Source: a bacterium
Lineage (GTDB): Bacteria > Planctomycetota > UBA1135 > GCA-002686595
Direction: 5' to 3'
Assembly: GCA_024226735.1 (NCBI GenBank)
Contig: JAAELL010000023.1
Coordinates: 1 to 60,583 of the forward strand
DNA: 60,583 bases
The position numbers and the translations under genes are program-made. This document shows positions 17,984 through 26,432 of the stretch, piece after piece. Within the stretch, counting starts at the first letter, position 1; each line of letters starts with the position of its first letter. The notes under the pieces are model-generated. The model made no database searches and was not told the origin of the DNA. It saw nothing but the letters and a program-made list of their open reading frames with translations.

Positions 17984-18907
17984 CTACCCCCGCGCCGCGT
18001 GGCTCTGCATCGTCTGCACGTTGAACCGCGCGGCGAGCAGATCGATCACCTCGCCGACGAGCTCCACCTTAGGCGCGCTCTCCATCCCCATGCCGGGGAA
18101 GAAGTCGAGCCCGACCCCGTCGTCCTTGCCCAGGAAGTCCAGCGGGTGCAGGAGGATCGACGGCTGCACCCCCGTCAGCCGGCACAGTCCCAGACCGGTG
18201 CGGAAGTAGGTCTTGGCCAGCAAACGCGATACGCAGCCGATGTAGACGAGGTAGCTGACGTGGAACGGCACCTTCACGAACGGGACCGTCGTCACCGGGA
18301 CTTCGACGAGTGCGCCGTCGGGCGTCTCGATCGGGTGTCGCTTCAGTGTCCCGAAGCCGTCGCTGAACTTGCCGAACAAGTCCTTTCGCTCTCGCTTCTC
18401 CTCCCTGCTGAGCTTGGCCGTCATGAAGTAGTAGGCCTTGGCGAGGGGGCCGAGGAACGTCGGGAACGACGACGCGTCGTACGCGTAGCCGCGGCGGGCG
18501 AGCGTGCGCAGGATGTCGGGTGAAGAGCTGAACCCCGGGCCGCGAAAGCCGATGGTGCGCCGGCCCGTGGCCTCCTCGATATGACGCTCGGCCGTGGCGA
18601 GCTCGTCGTCGATCTCCTCGCTCGAGTAGCGGTGCAGCCACGGCTCGTGGCGCATCGAATGGTTGCCGATCTCGTGGCCCGCGGCGGCGATCGCCGCGAG
18701 GGCGGTGCGGTTCTTCTCGAGGGCGGCGTCCTGTCCGACCAGGAAGAACGTGATCTTCAAGTCGCGCTCGGCCAGGAAGTCGAGGACGCGCGGCACGACG
18801 ATGTCGAGGTAGCTGGGGTACTCCTCCCAACCCGGATCGCCGTGAATCTTGAGGTACGACCAGCGGTTGTCAAGATCCAGCGACAAGCTGGCGGTCGGTC
18901 GCGGCAT
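17984..18907 (-). CDS. Polysaccharide deacetylase (NodB homology, CE4-like)
   Basis: Expected to remove N-acetyl groups from a polysaccharide or its lipid-linked precursor. The 307-aa protein has the CE4 motifs in order: SLDLDN near residue 8 (catalytic Asp and metal Asp), HEIGNHSMRH near 80 (metal His pair), and FRGPGFS near 125. A C-terminal HPLDFLG supplies the last-motif His. There is no signal peptide, which suggests a cytoplasmic or membrane-associated role. The start lies inside the 3' end of the FAD-protein gene (38-base overlap). It is last in a five-gene minus-strand unit. Confidence 0.88.
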   Translation of the reverse strand: MPRPTASLSLDLDNRWSYLKIHGDPGWEEYPSYLDIVVPRVLDFLAERDLKITFFLVGQDAALEKNRTALAAIAAAGHEIGNHSMRHEPWLHRYSSEEIDDELATAERHIEEATGRRTIGFRGPGFSSSPDILRTLARRGYAYDASSFPTFLGPLAKAYYFMTAKLSREEKRERKDLFGKFSDGFGTLKRHPIETPDGALVEVPVTTVPFVKVPFHVSYLVYIGCVSRLLAKTYFRTGLGLCRLTGVQPSILLHPLDFLGKDDGVGLDFFPGMGMESAPKVELVGEVIDLLAARFNVQTMQSHAARG

Positions 18908-20240
18908 CGTTCGTCTCGTGCGGGGCGTCGCCGTGGGCGAGGAGCGTGGGGAGAGCTTCTTCGGCGAGCTTGATCGTCTCGTTGACGTTCAAGGTGCCGT
19001 TGGCGATCTGAGCCGAAGTGACGACGAACACGCCCGGCACGGACGTGCGCGTCGCCGGGAGGCGCTTGGAGTAGTCGAGCGTAGTCAGTGCCAGGACGCG
19101 CCGCACGCGCGATACGCGGAACGCGAGAATGTCGTCCGGCTCGAAGCTCGGGTACATGCGCTCGAGCGCCTCGACCACCTCACGCCGCAGGTCGTCGTCG
19201 GTGACGTCGAAGCCAGCGTGCTCGGCCGGAAGGTAGCGCGGGAGGTAGACGAGCGAGCGGCCGCCGAACGTGCTCGGCGGGACAAGCGCCGTCATCTCGA
19301 TCACGCCCGTGAACGGAAAGCTCGGCTCGGTGACGTTGGTGACGTAGTAGTCGGCCAGTGGCTTCTTCAACAGGAGCGACGTGCAGACGATGCCCTGGTA
19401 CTCGATACCCGTCAGGCGCTCGACCTCGTCGGCCTCGAGCGACGGGCACATCTGGGGCACGATTGTCGCGGGCGTCGTGATTGCGATCCGGTCGAAGCTG
19501 GCGGTCTCGCCGCTTGCCAGCTGCAGGCTGGATGCGTCGATCGATCGGATCGGACAACCGAGCCGCACTTCGACTCCGGCTTCGCGGAGCCGCTCTTCGA
19601 GCACTTCCAGGATGCGGGCGTAGCCGCCTTCGACGTACCCGAACCGCTCGCGCTTGGAGCCGCCGCGGCGAGCCGCGTACATGCGCGCGATGATCGCCCA
19701 GATCCAAGCCGCCGACACCCGGTCCGCGTTCTCGCCGAGCTTGGCGCGCAAGAGCGGGAGCCACATCTTCTCGTAAGCCCGGCGGCCCGACATCTTGACC
19801 AGCCAATCGCTAGCGCGGATGCCCTCCAGGCGGCGCCAATCGCGGATCTTCGAGCCACGCCAGATCGTGTACCCAAGACGCAGCTTCGAGATCAGGTCGA
19901 GCGGCGGGAAACGCAGGAACTGCATCGTCGTCGACATCGAGTGCAGCTTGCCGTCGACGTAGAAACCGGTGCGTGTCTCGTGCCAGCGCAGCTCGGACGT
20001 GAGACCCAAGTCCTCGAGGAGGCGGAGCAGGAACTCGTCCGACTCCAGGATGACGTGGTAGTGGCGGTCCCAGGTGATCTCGCCGAGCTGCCACGCGTCC
20101 GCGAGGCCGCCGAGGTGATCGGCGCCTTCGAACAGGGTCACGCGGACCCCAAGCCGCGCGAGGCGGAGGGCGAGCGTCATCCCCAGGAATCCTCCGCCGA
20201 CGATGCCCCAGGTCGGGCCGGCCGCGGTCTCGAGCGTCAT
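18870..20240 (-). CDS. FAD-dependent amine-oxidase/protoporphyrinogen-oxidase-like protein
   Basis: A 456-aa flavoprotein with the dinucleotide-binding motif GIVGGGFLGMTLALRLARLG at the N-terminus, FEGADHLGGLA after the second strand, and a C-terminal FAD-contact region (VPGVFVVTSAQIANGTLN). Relatives in polysaccharide clusters are annotated as NAD(P)/FAD-dependent oxidoreductases and may act on sugars or polyprenol-linked intermediates; the substrate is not readable here. The start ATG at 20240 shares one base with the upstream stop (TGATG). Confidence 0.85.
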   Translation of the reverse strand: MTLETAAGPTWGIVGGGFLGMTLALRLARLGVRVTLFEGADHLGGLADAWQLGEITWDRHYHVILESDEFLLRLLEDLGLTSELRWHETRTGFYVDGKLHSMSTTMQFLRFPPLDLISKLRLGYTIWRGSKIRDWRRLEGIRASDWLVKMSGRRAYEKMWLPLLRAKLGENADRVSAAWIWAIIARMYAARRGGSKRERFGYVEGGYARILEVLEERLREAGVEVRLGCPIRSIDASSLQLASGETASFDRIAITTPATIVPQMCPSLEADEVERLTGIEYQGIVCTSLLLKKPLADYYVTNVTEPSFPFTGVIEMTALVPPSTFGGRSLVYLPRYLPAEHAGFDVTDDDLRREVVEALERMYPSFEPDDILAFRVSRVRRVLALTTLDYSKRLPATRTSVPGVFVVTSAQIANGTLNVNETIKLAEEALPTLLAHGDAPHETNDAATDRQLVAGS

Positions 20241-21922
20241 CAGGCCTCGCGCGCTCCCCGAGGTTCTCCGGCGACCGGTGGGGTCAGCTCGCGGACCTTC
20301 TGGTCCTGGATCTCGTATTGCAGTCCACACGACGGGCAGGCGGCTTCGCGCGTCGGCGGATCGGTGTCGAAGCGCGCGACGAGCTCGCCACAGCGGCAGA
20401 CGCAGCCGATCGAGCGCGCTGGCGAACCCATCACCAAATGGAAGTCCGGGACGGCTCGCGTGACGATCGAGCCCATCCCGACCATCGCGAAGCGCCCGAT
20501 CGTCAGGTCGCATCCGATCGTGCAGTTCGCTCCGATCGTCGCGCCCTCGCGCACGAGTGTCGTGCGCGTCGACTCGTCCGGGTCGGAGTTGCGCAGACCC
20601 GAGAGGTCCGGCGTCGCCGCGCGCGGGAAGCGGTCGTTCGTGAAGACCGTCTGCGCACTCACCATCACGCCGTCCTCGAGCGTGACGCCATGGCAGATGT
20701 AGACAGACGAGTTGATCTTGACGCGATTCCCGACACGGACGCCGTAGGCGATGATCGAGCTACCGCCGACGATGCAGTCTTCACCGATCACGGTGTCGTG
20801 GCGCACGTGCGCGTGGCTCCAGATGGCCGTGCGCGAACCGAGCTGCACGTCTTCCTCCACGAGGGCAGTCGGGTGCACGCGCACGTCGGCGTCGAAGCGC
20901 GCTTCGCGCGCGAGCTGGACGGCGTGTAGCGTCGACGCGCGGGCGTGGATCGGTTGCCACTCACTCGACTGGAGCGCGGCGTAGGCCGTCTCGATGACCT
21001 CGACCGACGCCAGCGCTTCCTCGGGGGCGACGCGCGGCGGCTCGCTGCCGAGCACCGAGTTCGCGAAGTTGTCGATCTGCGCGCGGAAGGCCTGGGCCTT
21101 GTCGTAGCCCTTGCCGAAGACCGTCCAATCGTCGTCCGTCCGGCGCTTGTACTTTGACTCGCCCCACCCGACGTGCAGGGTGCCGCCGGTGCCGTAGACG
21201 CTGATGTAGTTTGGCTGTTGCTTGGAGATGCTCCAGGAGAGGTCGATGTTGCCGACCGTTCCGCCGGTTGTCCGGACGAATACGCGCACGGTGTCTTCGA
21301 CCTTGAGGCCCTGATGGCGCTTGCCCTCGACCGTCTGCAGCTCGGCGAGCGGGCCGAACAGGTAGCGCATGATGTCGATCGAGTGCGTGCCGTTGTCGAT
21401 CAGCACGCCACCGCCGCCGACCTCGGGGTCGGAGTTCCATCGCGACGACATGTCGACGTGGGCGGTGAAGCTGTTCTCGAACAGCAGGATGTCGCCGAGC
21501 ATTCCCGAGGTGATCAGGGATCGCGCACCGACGACGTCCTCGACGAAGCGGAACTTCGACGCCATCGTCAGGATGACTCCCGCCCGCACGGCCGCCGCGA
21601 GCATCTCACGCGCGTCGTTCGAGGTGATCGCGAGCGGCTTCTCGCACAGGACGTGGACGCCGCGCCCGGCCAGGGCGATGCAGATCGAGGGGTGCGTGGC
21701 TGGCGGCGTGCACACGACGGCGGCATGGCAATCGGTCGCGTCCACGAGCTCCTCGAATGAGCCGAAGGCGGGGCATCGCAGTGTCGCGGCGATCGCCTCC
21801 GCGGCCTCCGCGCGGACGTCCGCCACGCCGACGACTTCGCAGCTCGGGCTCTCGCTCAGCGCGCGCGCGTAGGCCTGGGCGATCGCGCCCGCACCGATGA
21901 GCCCTATCTTGACACCGGTCAT
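20240..21922 (-). CDS. Fused WbpB-like sugar dehydrogenase and WbpD-like N-acetyltransferase
   Basis: A 560-aa bifunctional protein. Residues 1-340 are a Gfo/Idh/MocA oxidoreductase with GLIGAGAIAQAY, CEKPLA and GGGVLIDNGTHSIDI. Residues about 360-500 are a left-handed beta-helix acetyltransferase with hexapeptide repeats (GSRTAIWSHAHV, IGANCTIGCDLTIG, MGSPARSIG). The last 55 residues hold a small zinc ribbon (CVCRCGE and CPSC). In Pseudomonas, WbpB and WbpD are separate enzymes of UDP-2,3-diacetamido-uronic acid synthesis, and WbpE is the aminotransferase between them. The next gene upstream is a WbpE-like aminotransferase, so one pathway is likely. Confidence 0.85.
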   Translation of the reverse strand: MTGVKIGLIGAGAIAQAYARALSESPSCEVVGVADVRAEAAEAIAATLRCPAFGSFEELVDATDCHAAVVCTPPATHPSICIALAGRGVHVLCEKPLAITSNDAREMLAAAVRAGVILTMASKFRFVEDVVGARSLITSGMLGDILLFENSFTAHVDMSSRWNSDPEVGGGGVLIDNGTHSIDIMRYLFGPLAELQTVEGKRHQGLKVEDTVRVFVRTTGGTVGNIDLSWSISKQQPNYISVYGTGGTLHVGWGESKYKRRTDDDWTVFGKGYDKAQAFRAQIDNFANSVLGSEPPRVAPEEALASVEVIETAYAALQSSEWQPIHARASTLHAVQLAREARFDADVRVHPTALVEEDVQLGSRTAIWSHAHVRHDTVIGEDCIVGGSSIIAYGVRVGNRVKINSSVYICHGVTLEDGVMVSAQTVFTNDRFPRAATPDLSGLRNSDPDESTRTTLVREGATIGANCTIGCDLTIGRFAMVGMGSIVTRAVPDFHLVMGSPARSIGCVCRCGELVARFDTDPPTREAACPSCGLQYEIQDQKVRELTPPVAGEPRGAREA

Positions 21923-23151
21923 GATGCTTCCTGCAGTTTGTTGACCGCCGTGCGCACTGCCGAGGCCAGGAAGTCGACGTGTTGCTCCTCGAAGCGCTCG
22001 TTCCACGGCAGCACGAGGATCTCCTCGAGCCCGCGGAATGTGCCCGGGAAGTTGGCCGGGTCGTAGTCGACCGCCTCGGGGCGCGCGAGGGTGAAGGGGA
22101 AGCGGCTGTTGCCGAACGTGCGCTGCTGGGTGAAGACCTGGCAGGCGAAGGCGGGCTTCTGGATGTAGCGCGGCGCGCATGCGATGCCGCGCTCACGCAG
22201 GCCCGCGCCGAGCGCGACCGAGCCGCCAGGCACCGCGTTCCCATCGACCGTCAATGCGTAGCGCCAGTACGTGTGCTTCGCGCCGGGCGCGACCTGCGGC
22301 GTGGCGACGCCGGGCAGGTCCGTGAGCTTGGACGTGAGCCGGTTCGCCATCTCGACCCGTTGGGCGACGCCGCCGTCGAGCTTCTCCATCTGCGCGAGAG
22401 CAACGGCACCTTGCAGCTCGCTCAAGCGGTAGTTCAGGGCGAGGAAGTAGTGGTCGGGGTTCTTGTCGCCGTAGCCCCAGGCCTTGTTGATGAACAGGAA
22501 CGCGCGACGCGCGAGCTCGGGGTCATTCGAGACGACGATGCCGCCCTCGCCGGTCGTGACGTGCTTGCCCTGCTGGAGGCTGAAGCAGCCGAGCGCGCCG
22601 ATCGTGCCGACCTTGCGGCCGTCGACTTCGGCCTCGAACGCCTGCGCGCAGTCTTCGATCACGGGAATCCCGCGCGCGTTCGCGAGCTCCATGATCGGAC
22701 CCATCGCGCACGGGTTGCCGAAGAGGTGCGTCACGAGGATGGCGCGCGTCTTCGGGCTGAGGACGCGTTCGATCGCGTCCGCGGTCAGGTTGCAGGTCGC
22801 CGGATCGACGTCGGCGAAGACGGGGATCGCACCCTGATAGAGAATCGGCGACAGCGCGCCCATGTCCGTGATCGAGGTCGTGACGATCTCGTCTCCGGGC
22901 TCCGGATCGATCGCGGCGATCGCGCAGTGAATCGCGGCGGTTCCCGACGAGGCGGCGTAGGCCGCGTGGACTCCGAGCCGCGCTGCGAATTCCTTTTCGA
23001 GCGTCTTCGTGAACGAGCCCTTCGTGCTCGTCAGGGTTCCACTCTCGATCGCCTCTTGAACGAGCGCTATCTCTTCGGTGCCCAGGGTCCTTCCCGACGA
23101 CTCCTGGTCGTTGGGAAGTGTCAGGTCCTGCGGGGGTGTGTCGATCGTCAT
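21919..23151 (-). CDS. DegT/DnrJ/EryC1 (WbpE-like) sugar aminotransferase
   Basis: A PLP-dependent aminotransferase acting on a nucleotide-linked keto sugar, 410 aa. It has ASSGTAAIHCAIAAI (PLP phosphate site), IEDCAQAFEA, and the internal-aldimine Lys in SLQQGKHVTTGEGG near residue 192. QQGK is a common WbpE-type variant. The C-terminal half has NYRLSELQGAVALAQ. The start ATG at 23151 overlaps the glycosyltransferase stop (ATGA), and its own end overlaps the fused dehydrogenase start. It probably supplies the 3-amino group in the pathway with the neighbouring WbpB-D protein. Confidence 0.9.
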   Translation of the reverse strand: MTIDTPPQDLTLPNDQESSGRTLGTEEIALVQEAIESGTLTSTKGSFTKTLEKEFAARLGVHAAYAASSGTAAIHCAIAAIDPEPGDEIVTTSITDMGALSPILYQGAIPVFADVDPATCNLTADAIERVLSPKTRAILVTHLFGNPCAMGPIMELANARGIPVIEDCAQAFEAEVDGRKVGTIGALGCFSLQQGKHVTTGEGGIVVSNDPELARRAFLFINKAWGYGDKNPDHYFLALNYRLSELQGAVALAQMEKLDGGVAQRVEMANRLTSKLTDLPGVATPQVAPGAKHTYWRYALTVDGNAVPGGSVALGAGLRERGIACAPRYIQKPAFACQVFTQQRTFGNSRFPFTLARPEAVDYDPANFPGTFRGLEEILVLPWNERFEEQHVDFLASAVRTAVNKLQEAS

Positions 23152-23942
23152 GAATGGTGCATCGAGCCCAAGGGGACTCGCTTTCGAAATAATACGTCCA
23201 AAGTGTTCGTTACAAAGATGCGGCTCATGAGCTGCAGGTGCCCCCACGTCGTGCGCACGAGGCGCATCTTCGAGTTGCCCTCGACCCGAGTGGTCAGATC
23301 AGCGGGCCACTCCGCGATGCGCGCTCCCTGGCGGTCGAGACGCCACAGCGTCTCGGCGATGCCGACGAAGCGCGGGTGCCGTAGCTCCAACTCGGCCACG
23401 GCGTCGCGCCGGTAGACGCGGAAACAGCTCGTGTAGCACGACAGTTTCTGCCGCATCAGCAACCGGTACGCGCGTGATGCCATGCGGGAGAGGGCGATGC
23501 GCCAGGGGGGCGCGCCGTGCACCGTCCCGGCCTCGTGATAGGGCGAGGCCGTGAGCACGTCGATGTCGGGCGTGAGCAGCGGCAGCGCCTTCTCGAGCTG
23601 GCGCGGGTCGTACGTGCAGTCGGAGTCGATCGAGCAGACGACGTCCGCGTGGGCGTGTTGGAAGCCCGTCATGATCGCCGCCGCGATGCCCTGGTTCTCG
23701 TCGTGACTCACTACGGTGCATAGCGGCACGGATTGGAAGGCGTTGAGGAGAGCGGCGCGGGTTCGGTCCGTGCTACCGTCGTCGACCAGCACGAATTCCA
23801 CCAAATGCTCGGGATGCAGGAGCTCCCTCAGCGCCGTCAACTCGGTGAGCAGACGTCCGACGTTCCCTTCTTCGTTGAAGCAGGGGACCGCTACGCATAC
23901 GGTGGGCACTTGCCCGGCAGTGGAGGCAGGTCGAGGGTGCAA
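23148..23942 (-). CDS. Family 2 glycosyltransferase (DPM1-like)
   Basis: A 264-aa GT-A glycosyltransferase with CFNEEGNVGRLL near residue 21, the DDGSTDRTR nucleotide-binding loop near 53, ENQGIAAAIMTGF, and the SIDSDCTYDP metal-binding acidic motif near 105. It lacks C-terminal TM helices and is therefore probably a soluble or peripheral transferase to a polyprenyl carrier. The start is uncertain: a TTG at 23942 gives 264 aa, while a GTG at 23909 gives 253 aa and keeps all motifs. It is the first gene of the minus-strand unit, divergent from the sulfotransferase gene. Confidence 0.85.
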   Translation of the reverse strand: MHPRPASTAGQVPTVCVAVPCFNEEGNVGRLLTELTALRELLHPEHLVEFVLVDDGSTDRTRAALLNAFQSVPLCTVVSHDENQGIAAAIMTGFQHAHADVVCSIDSDCTYDPRQLEKALPLLTPDIDVLTASPYHEAGTVHGAPPWRIALSRMASRAYRLLMRQKLSCYTSCFRVYRRDAVAELELRHPRFVGIAETLWRLDRQGARIAEWPADLTTRVEGNSKMRLVRTTWGHLQLMSRIFVTNTLDVLFRKRVPLGSMHHS

Positions 23943-24111
23943 TCTTGGCCCCAGTGGGGACTATCCGGCGAACTCGGTGCAAAAAAAAAGGTAGGCAGAC
24001 GCGAGCGGCAACGGCCAGTTCTGAAGGCTATCACAGGCAGCTGAAAGCGCCAGTTCCAGAGACGCGGTCCGAGACTTGGTTTCCACGCAAATCGGGCGAC
24101 CCCCTTCGACG

Positions 24112-25143
24112 ATGACCTCCTTCTGGCGACGCCCGTTGCGCCGTGTCTTGCCCGAGCATTTTCACGATCCGCTCGGTCTCACGCTGCGACTCCTGCGGAG
24201 TCGAAACTCGGCGGCTTACTTCGCGATGGGGAGCGCTGCCCTAGGCCTGTTGGCGACTCCGCTCGATTGGTCGTTTCAGCCGGCCGAACGCCGTCGCTAC
24301 CGGTCCGCGCCCGCGCGCTCCAAGCCGCTGCTCTTCGTTTGCGGTCCACCCCGTTCGGGCACGACGATCGTCGCCAGCACGCTTCTCGAGCACCTGCCGT
24401 TCTCGTACTTCACCAATTGGACAGCGATCTTTCCGCGTTCACCACTGGTCGCGTCGCGTGTCTTCCGTCCGCTCGTACGCGGTCGGCGCATCAGCGGCCG
24501 AAACTACTACGGACGCACGACCGGGTTCAGCGGCCCCAACGATGCGCTCTACTTGTGGGACCGCTGGCTGGGCAGCGACCGGCAGAGCGCTCCGGAGCAC
24601 CTGGAGCCCAGCGTGCGCGACAGGCTGCGCGCGTTCTTCGCGGCGTGTGAAGACGCGACGGGCACCGCGCTCCTGAACAAGTGCAACAACCTCAACGCTT
24701 CCGCGCATCTGGTCGCCGAGGCGCTGGAGCAAAGCTGGTTCGTGTGCGTCGAAAGGGACCCGCTGTACCTTGCGCAATCGCTGTACCGCGCGCGGCTCGA
24801 CATTCACGGCGACGCCCACGTGCCCTACGGACTCGCCGACCCGGCGGCACCGGCGCGATCGGACGCGATCGACAGCGTCCTCGACCAGGTCCGCTACCAC
24901 GCCGACCTCGCGTCCGCCCAAGAAGAGTGCATCGGTGCCGAGCGCTTCTGGCGTGTCTCCTACGACGATTTCTGCGCGGCTCCCGGCCAACTCGTCGACC
25001 GCGTGTCGCGTGAGGTCCTGGGGGTAGCGGGTCCGTCGGAGCCGGTTGCGCCTCTCGTGCCGTCGCGCAAGCGGACGCTGGACGAGAAGACGTTCGAAAC
25101 GCTCGAGAAGAGACTGCAGGGCCACCCGTTGGAGCAGAGTTGA
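24112..25143 (+). CDS. Sulfotransferase family protein
   Basis: Transfers sulfate from PAPS to an acceptor, most likely a sugar of the surface polysaccharide. The 343-aa protein has the 5'-phosphosulfate-binding loop CGPPRSGTTI near residue 77 and a 3'-phosphate-binding region around FVCVERDPLYLAQSLYRAR. The ATG at 24112 is preferred; a TTG at 24076 would add 12 residues. The N-terminal 60 residues include a hydrophobic patch (FAMGSAALGLLAT) that may associate with the membrane. It begins a plus-strand unit with two membrane proteins; its TGA overlaps the TTG start of the next gene. Confidence 0.85.
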   Translation: MTSFWRRPLRRVLPEHFHDPLGLTLRLLRSRNSAAYFAMGSAALGLLATPLDWSFQPAERRRYRSAPARSKPLLFVCGPPRSGTTIVASTLLEHLPFSYFTNWTAIFPRSPLVASRVFRPLVRGRRISGRNYYGRTTGFSGPNDALYLWDRWLGSDRQSAPEHLEPSVRDRLRAFFAACEDATGTALLNKCNNLNASAHLVAEALEQSWFVCVERDPLYLAQSLYRARLDIHGDAHVPYGLADPAAPARSDAIDSVLDQVRYHADLASAQEECIGAERFWRVSYDDFCAAPGQLVDRVSREVLGVAGPSEPVAPLVPSRKRTLDEKTFETLEKRLQGHPLEQS

Positions 25144-26432
25144 GTCGTACCGCCAAGACCCTCCTCGCGCTGTTTGTGCTCCTGCTGGCGACGGGGCTCG
25201 TCGCCCAGCGCACGCGATCTCGCCTGAGTGACCCCGAGCACCAGGTCGAGCGCAAGGGCGGTCTGCGTGACTTCCACAACGCTGTCTACTATCCGGCGGT
25301 CGCGGTTCGCGAGGGCGTCAATCCCTACGACTCCGATGCGTACCGCGCACACTACCCGGTGCGGCACTTCCCGCTCTACTCTCCCGTCACGCTCGCGCTC
25401 TACTTCCCGTTGGGCATGCTGCCGCGCGGGATTGCCGAGGTGCTGTACTTCGCCGCGGGGATCGCGATGAGCGTCGCGCTCGCCTGGCTGGCGCTGCACG
25501 CGTACGGCGCGCGTGCGCCGGCCTGGCGCTTGCTCGCCCTGGCCGCGGTCATCCTCGTGAGCCGCCCCGGGCAGCAGAACATGATGAACGGACAATCGAC
25601 GCTGCAGGTGGTGATCGGCGTCGTGCTCGCTCTGCGCTACGGATCCGAACGGCCGTGGGTCGGCGCACTCGGGGTCGTGCTCGGGACGCTGAAGCCGACC
25701 TTCGGGCTGCCACTCGTCCTGCTGATGGCTGCCCGCGGCCAGTTCGCGGCACTCGCGCGTGGGCTCGCGGTGGCGCTGGCGATCGCGGTGCTGGTGCTCG
25801 GCTACTTGACGCTGCAGGGCGGGGGAGTCGAGGCACTCGTCGACTCGTTCTCGCGCAACCTCGCCCGGCATGGCGACCATCCGAACACGAACCTCGAGAC
25901 GACCTACTCGCGCATCGACACGGTCTTCTTGGTCAGCCGCTGGACGGGCTGGATTCCCGCGCTGAAGGCCCAGTTCGTCATCGCCTTCGGCTTGTTGGCG
26001 GTCGCGGCGTGGACCGTGTACGGGCTTCGGAGCCGAGGCGGCCCCGAGCACGGCCCGAACACCCTGTCGGACGTGACGTGCTACCTAGCGATCCTCTCCT
26101 TCCTCTACCACCAGAGCTACGACCTGCTGTTCCTCGCGGTGCCGCTCGTGGCTTTGATCGCGTCGGGCAGCGGGACTTGGGGCCGACCGGGACCTGCATC
26201 GAACGTGACGATCTCCGGACCGCGTGTGCGCGCGTTGTTGGCGCTGGCTTGGCTCGCTCCGTTGTTCAACTTCGCGGCCACGGCATCGGGCGTTCGCGTG
26301 CTCGGGACTGGCCCCGAGTCGCGGGTCCTCTTGTGGCGAGCGGTGACCTCACTCAACGCGGTGCTCGTCCTCTGCACGTTCGCGGTGTGTGTTCTCTTGG
26401 CCCGACGCGCCACCCCGCCGGCCGCGCTGTGA
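25140..26432 (+). CDS. GT87-like (DUF2029) membrane glycosyltransferase
   Basis: A 430-aa polytopic protein with about ten hydrophobic helices. Family members use polyprenyl-phosphate sugars (mannosyl or arabinosyl) on the outer face of the membrane. The first extracytoplasmic loop has DFHNAVYYPAVAVREGVNPYD, cut here to its acidic and aromatic features, a hallmark of this group. LKPTFGLPLVLLM and YHQSYDLLFLAVPL are further conserved helices. The start is TTG at 25140, overlapping the sulfotransferase stop, so translational coupling is likely. The stop overlaps the GTG of the UPF0104-like gene. Confidence 0.8.
   Translation: MSRTAKTLLALFVLLLATGLVAQRTRSRLSDPEHQVERKGGLRDFHNAVYYPAVAVREGVNPYDSDAYRAHYPVRHFPLYSPVTLALYFPLGMLPRGIAEVLYFAAGIAMSVALAWLALHAYGARAPAWRLLALAAVILVSRPGQQNMMNGQSTLQVVIGVVLALRYGSERPWVGALGVVLGTLKPTFGLPLVLLMAARGQFAALARGLAVALAIAVLVLGYLTLQGGGVEALVDSFSRNLARHGDHPNTNLETTYSRIDTVFLVSRWTGWIPALKAQFVIAFGLLAVAAWTVYGLRSRGGPEHGPNTLSDVTCYLAILSFLYHQSYDLLFLAVPLVALIASGSGTWGRPGPASNVTISGPRVRALLALAWLAPLFNFAATASGVRVLGTGPESRVLLWRAVTSLNAVLVLCTFAVCVLLARRATPPAAL

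Noticed and set aside
18849-20702. 617-codon plus-strand frame opposite the FAD and dehydrogenase genes
   Set aside because: No recognisable motif, and the minus-strand genes have clear catalytic motifs over the same DNA.
21979-23415. 478-codon plus-strand frame opposite the aminotransferase
   Set aside because: Shadow of a well-supported gene.
23981-23989. A9 tract as a promoter UP element or slippery site
   Set aside because: Single homopolymer with no matching -35/-10 nearby; could be a chance run.
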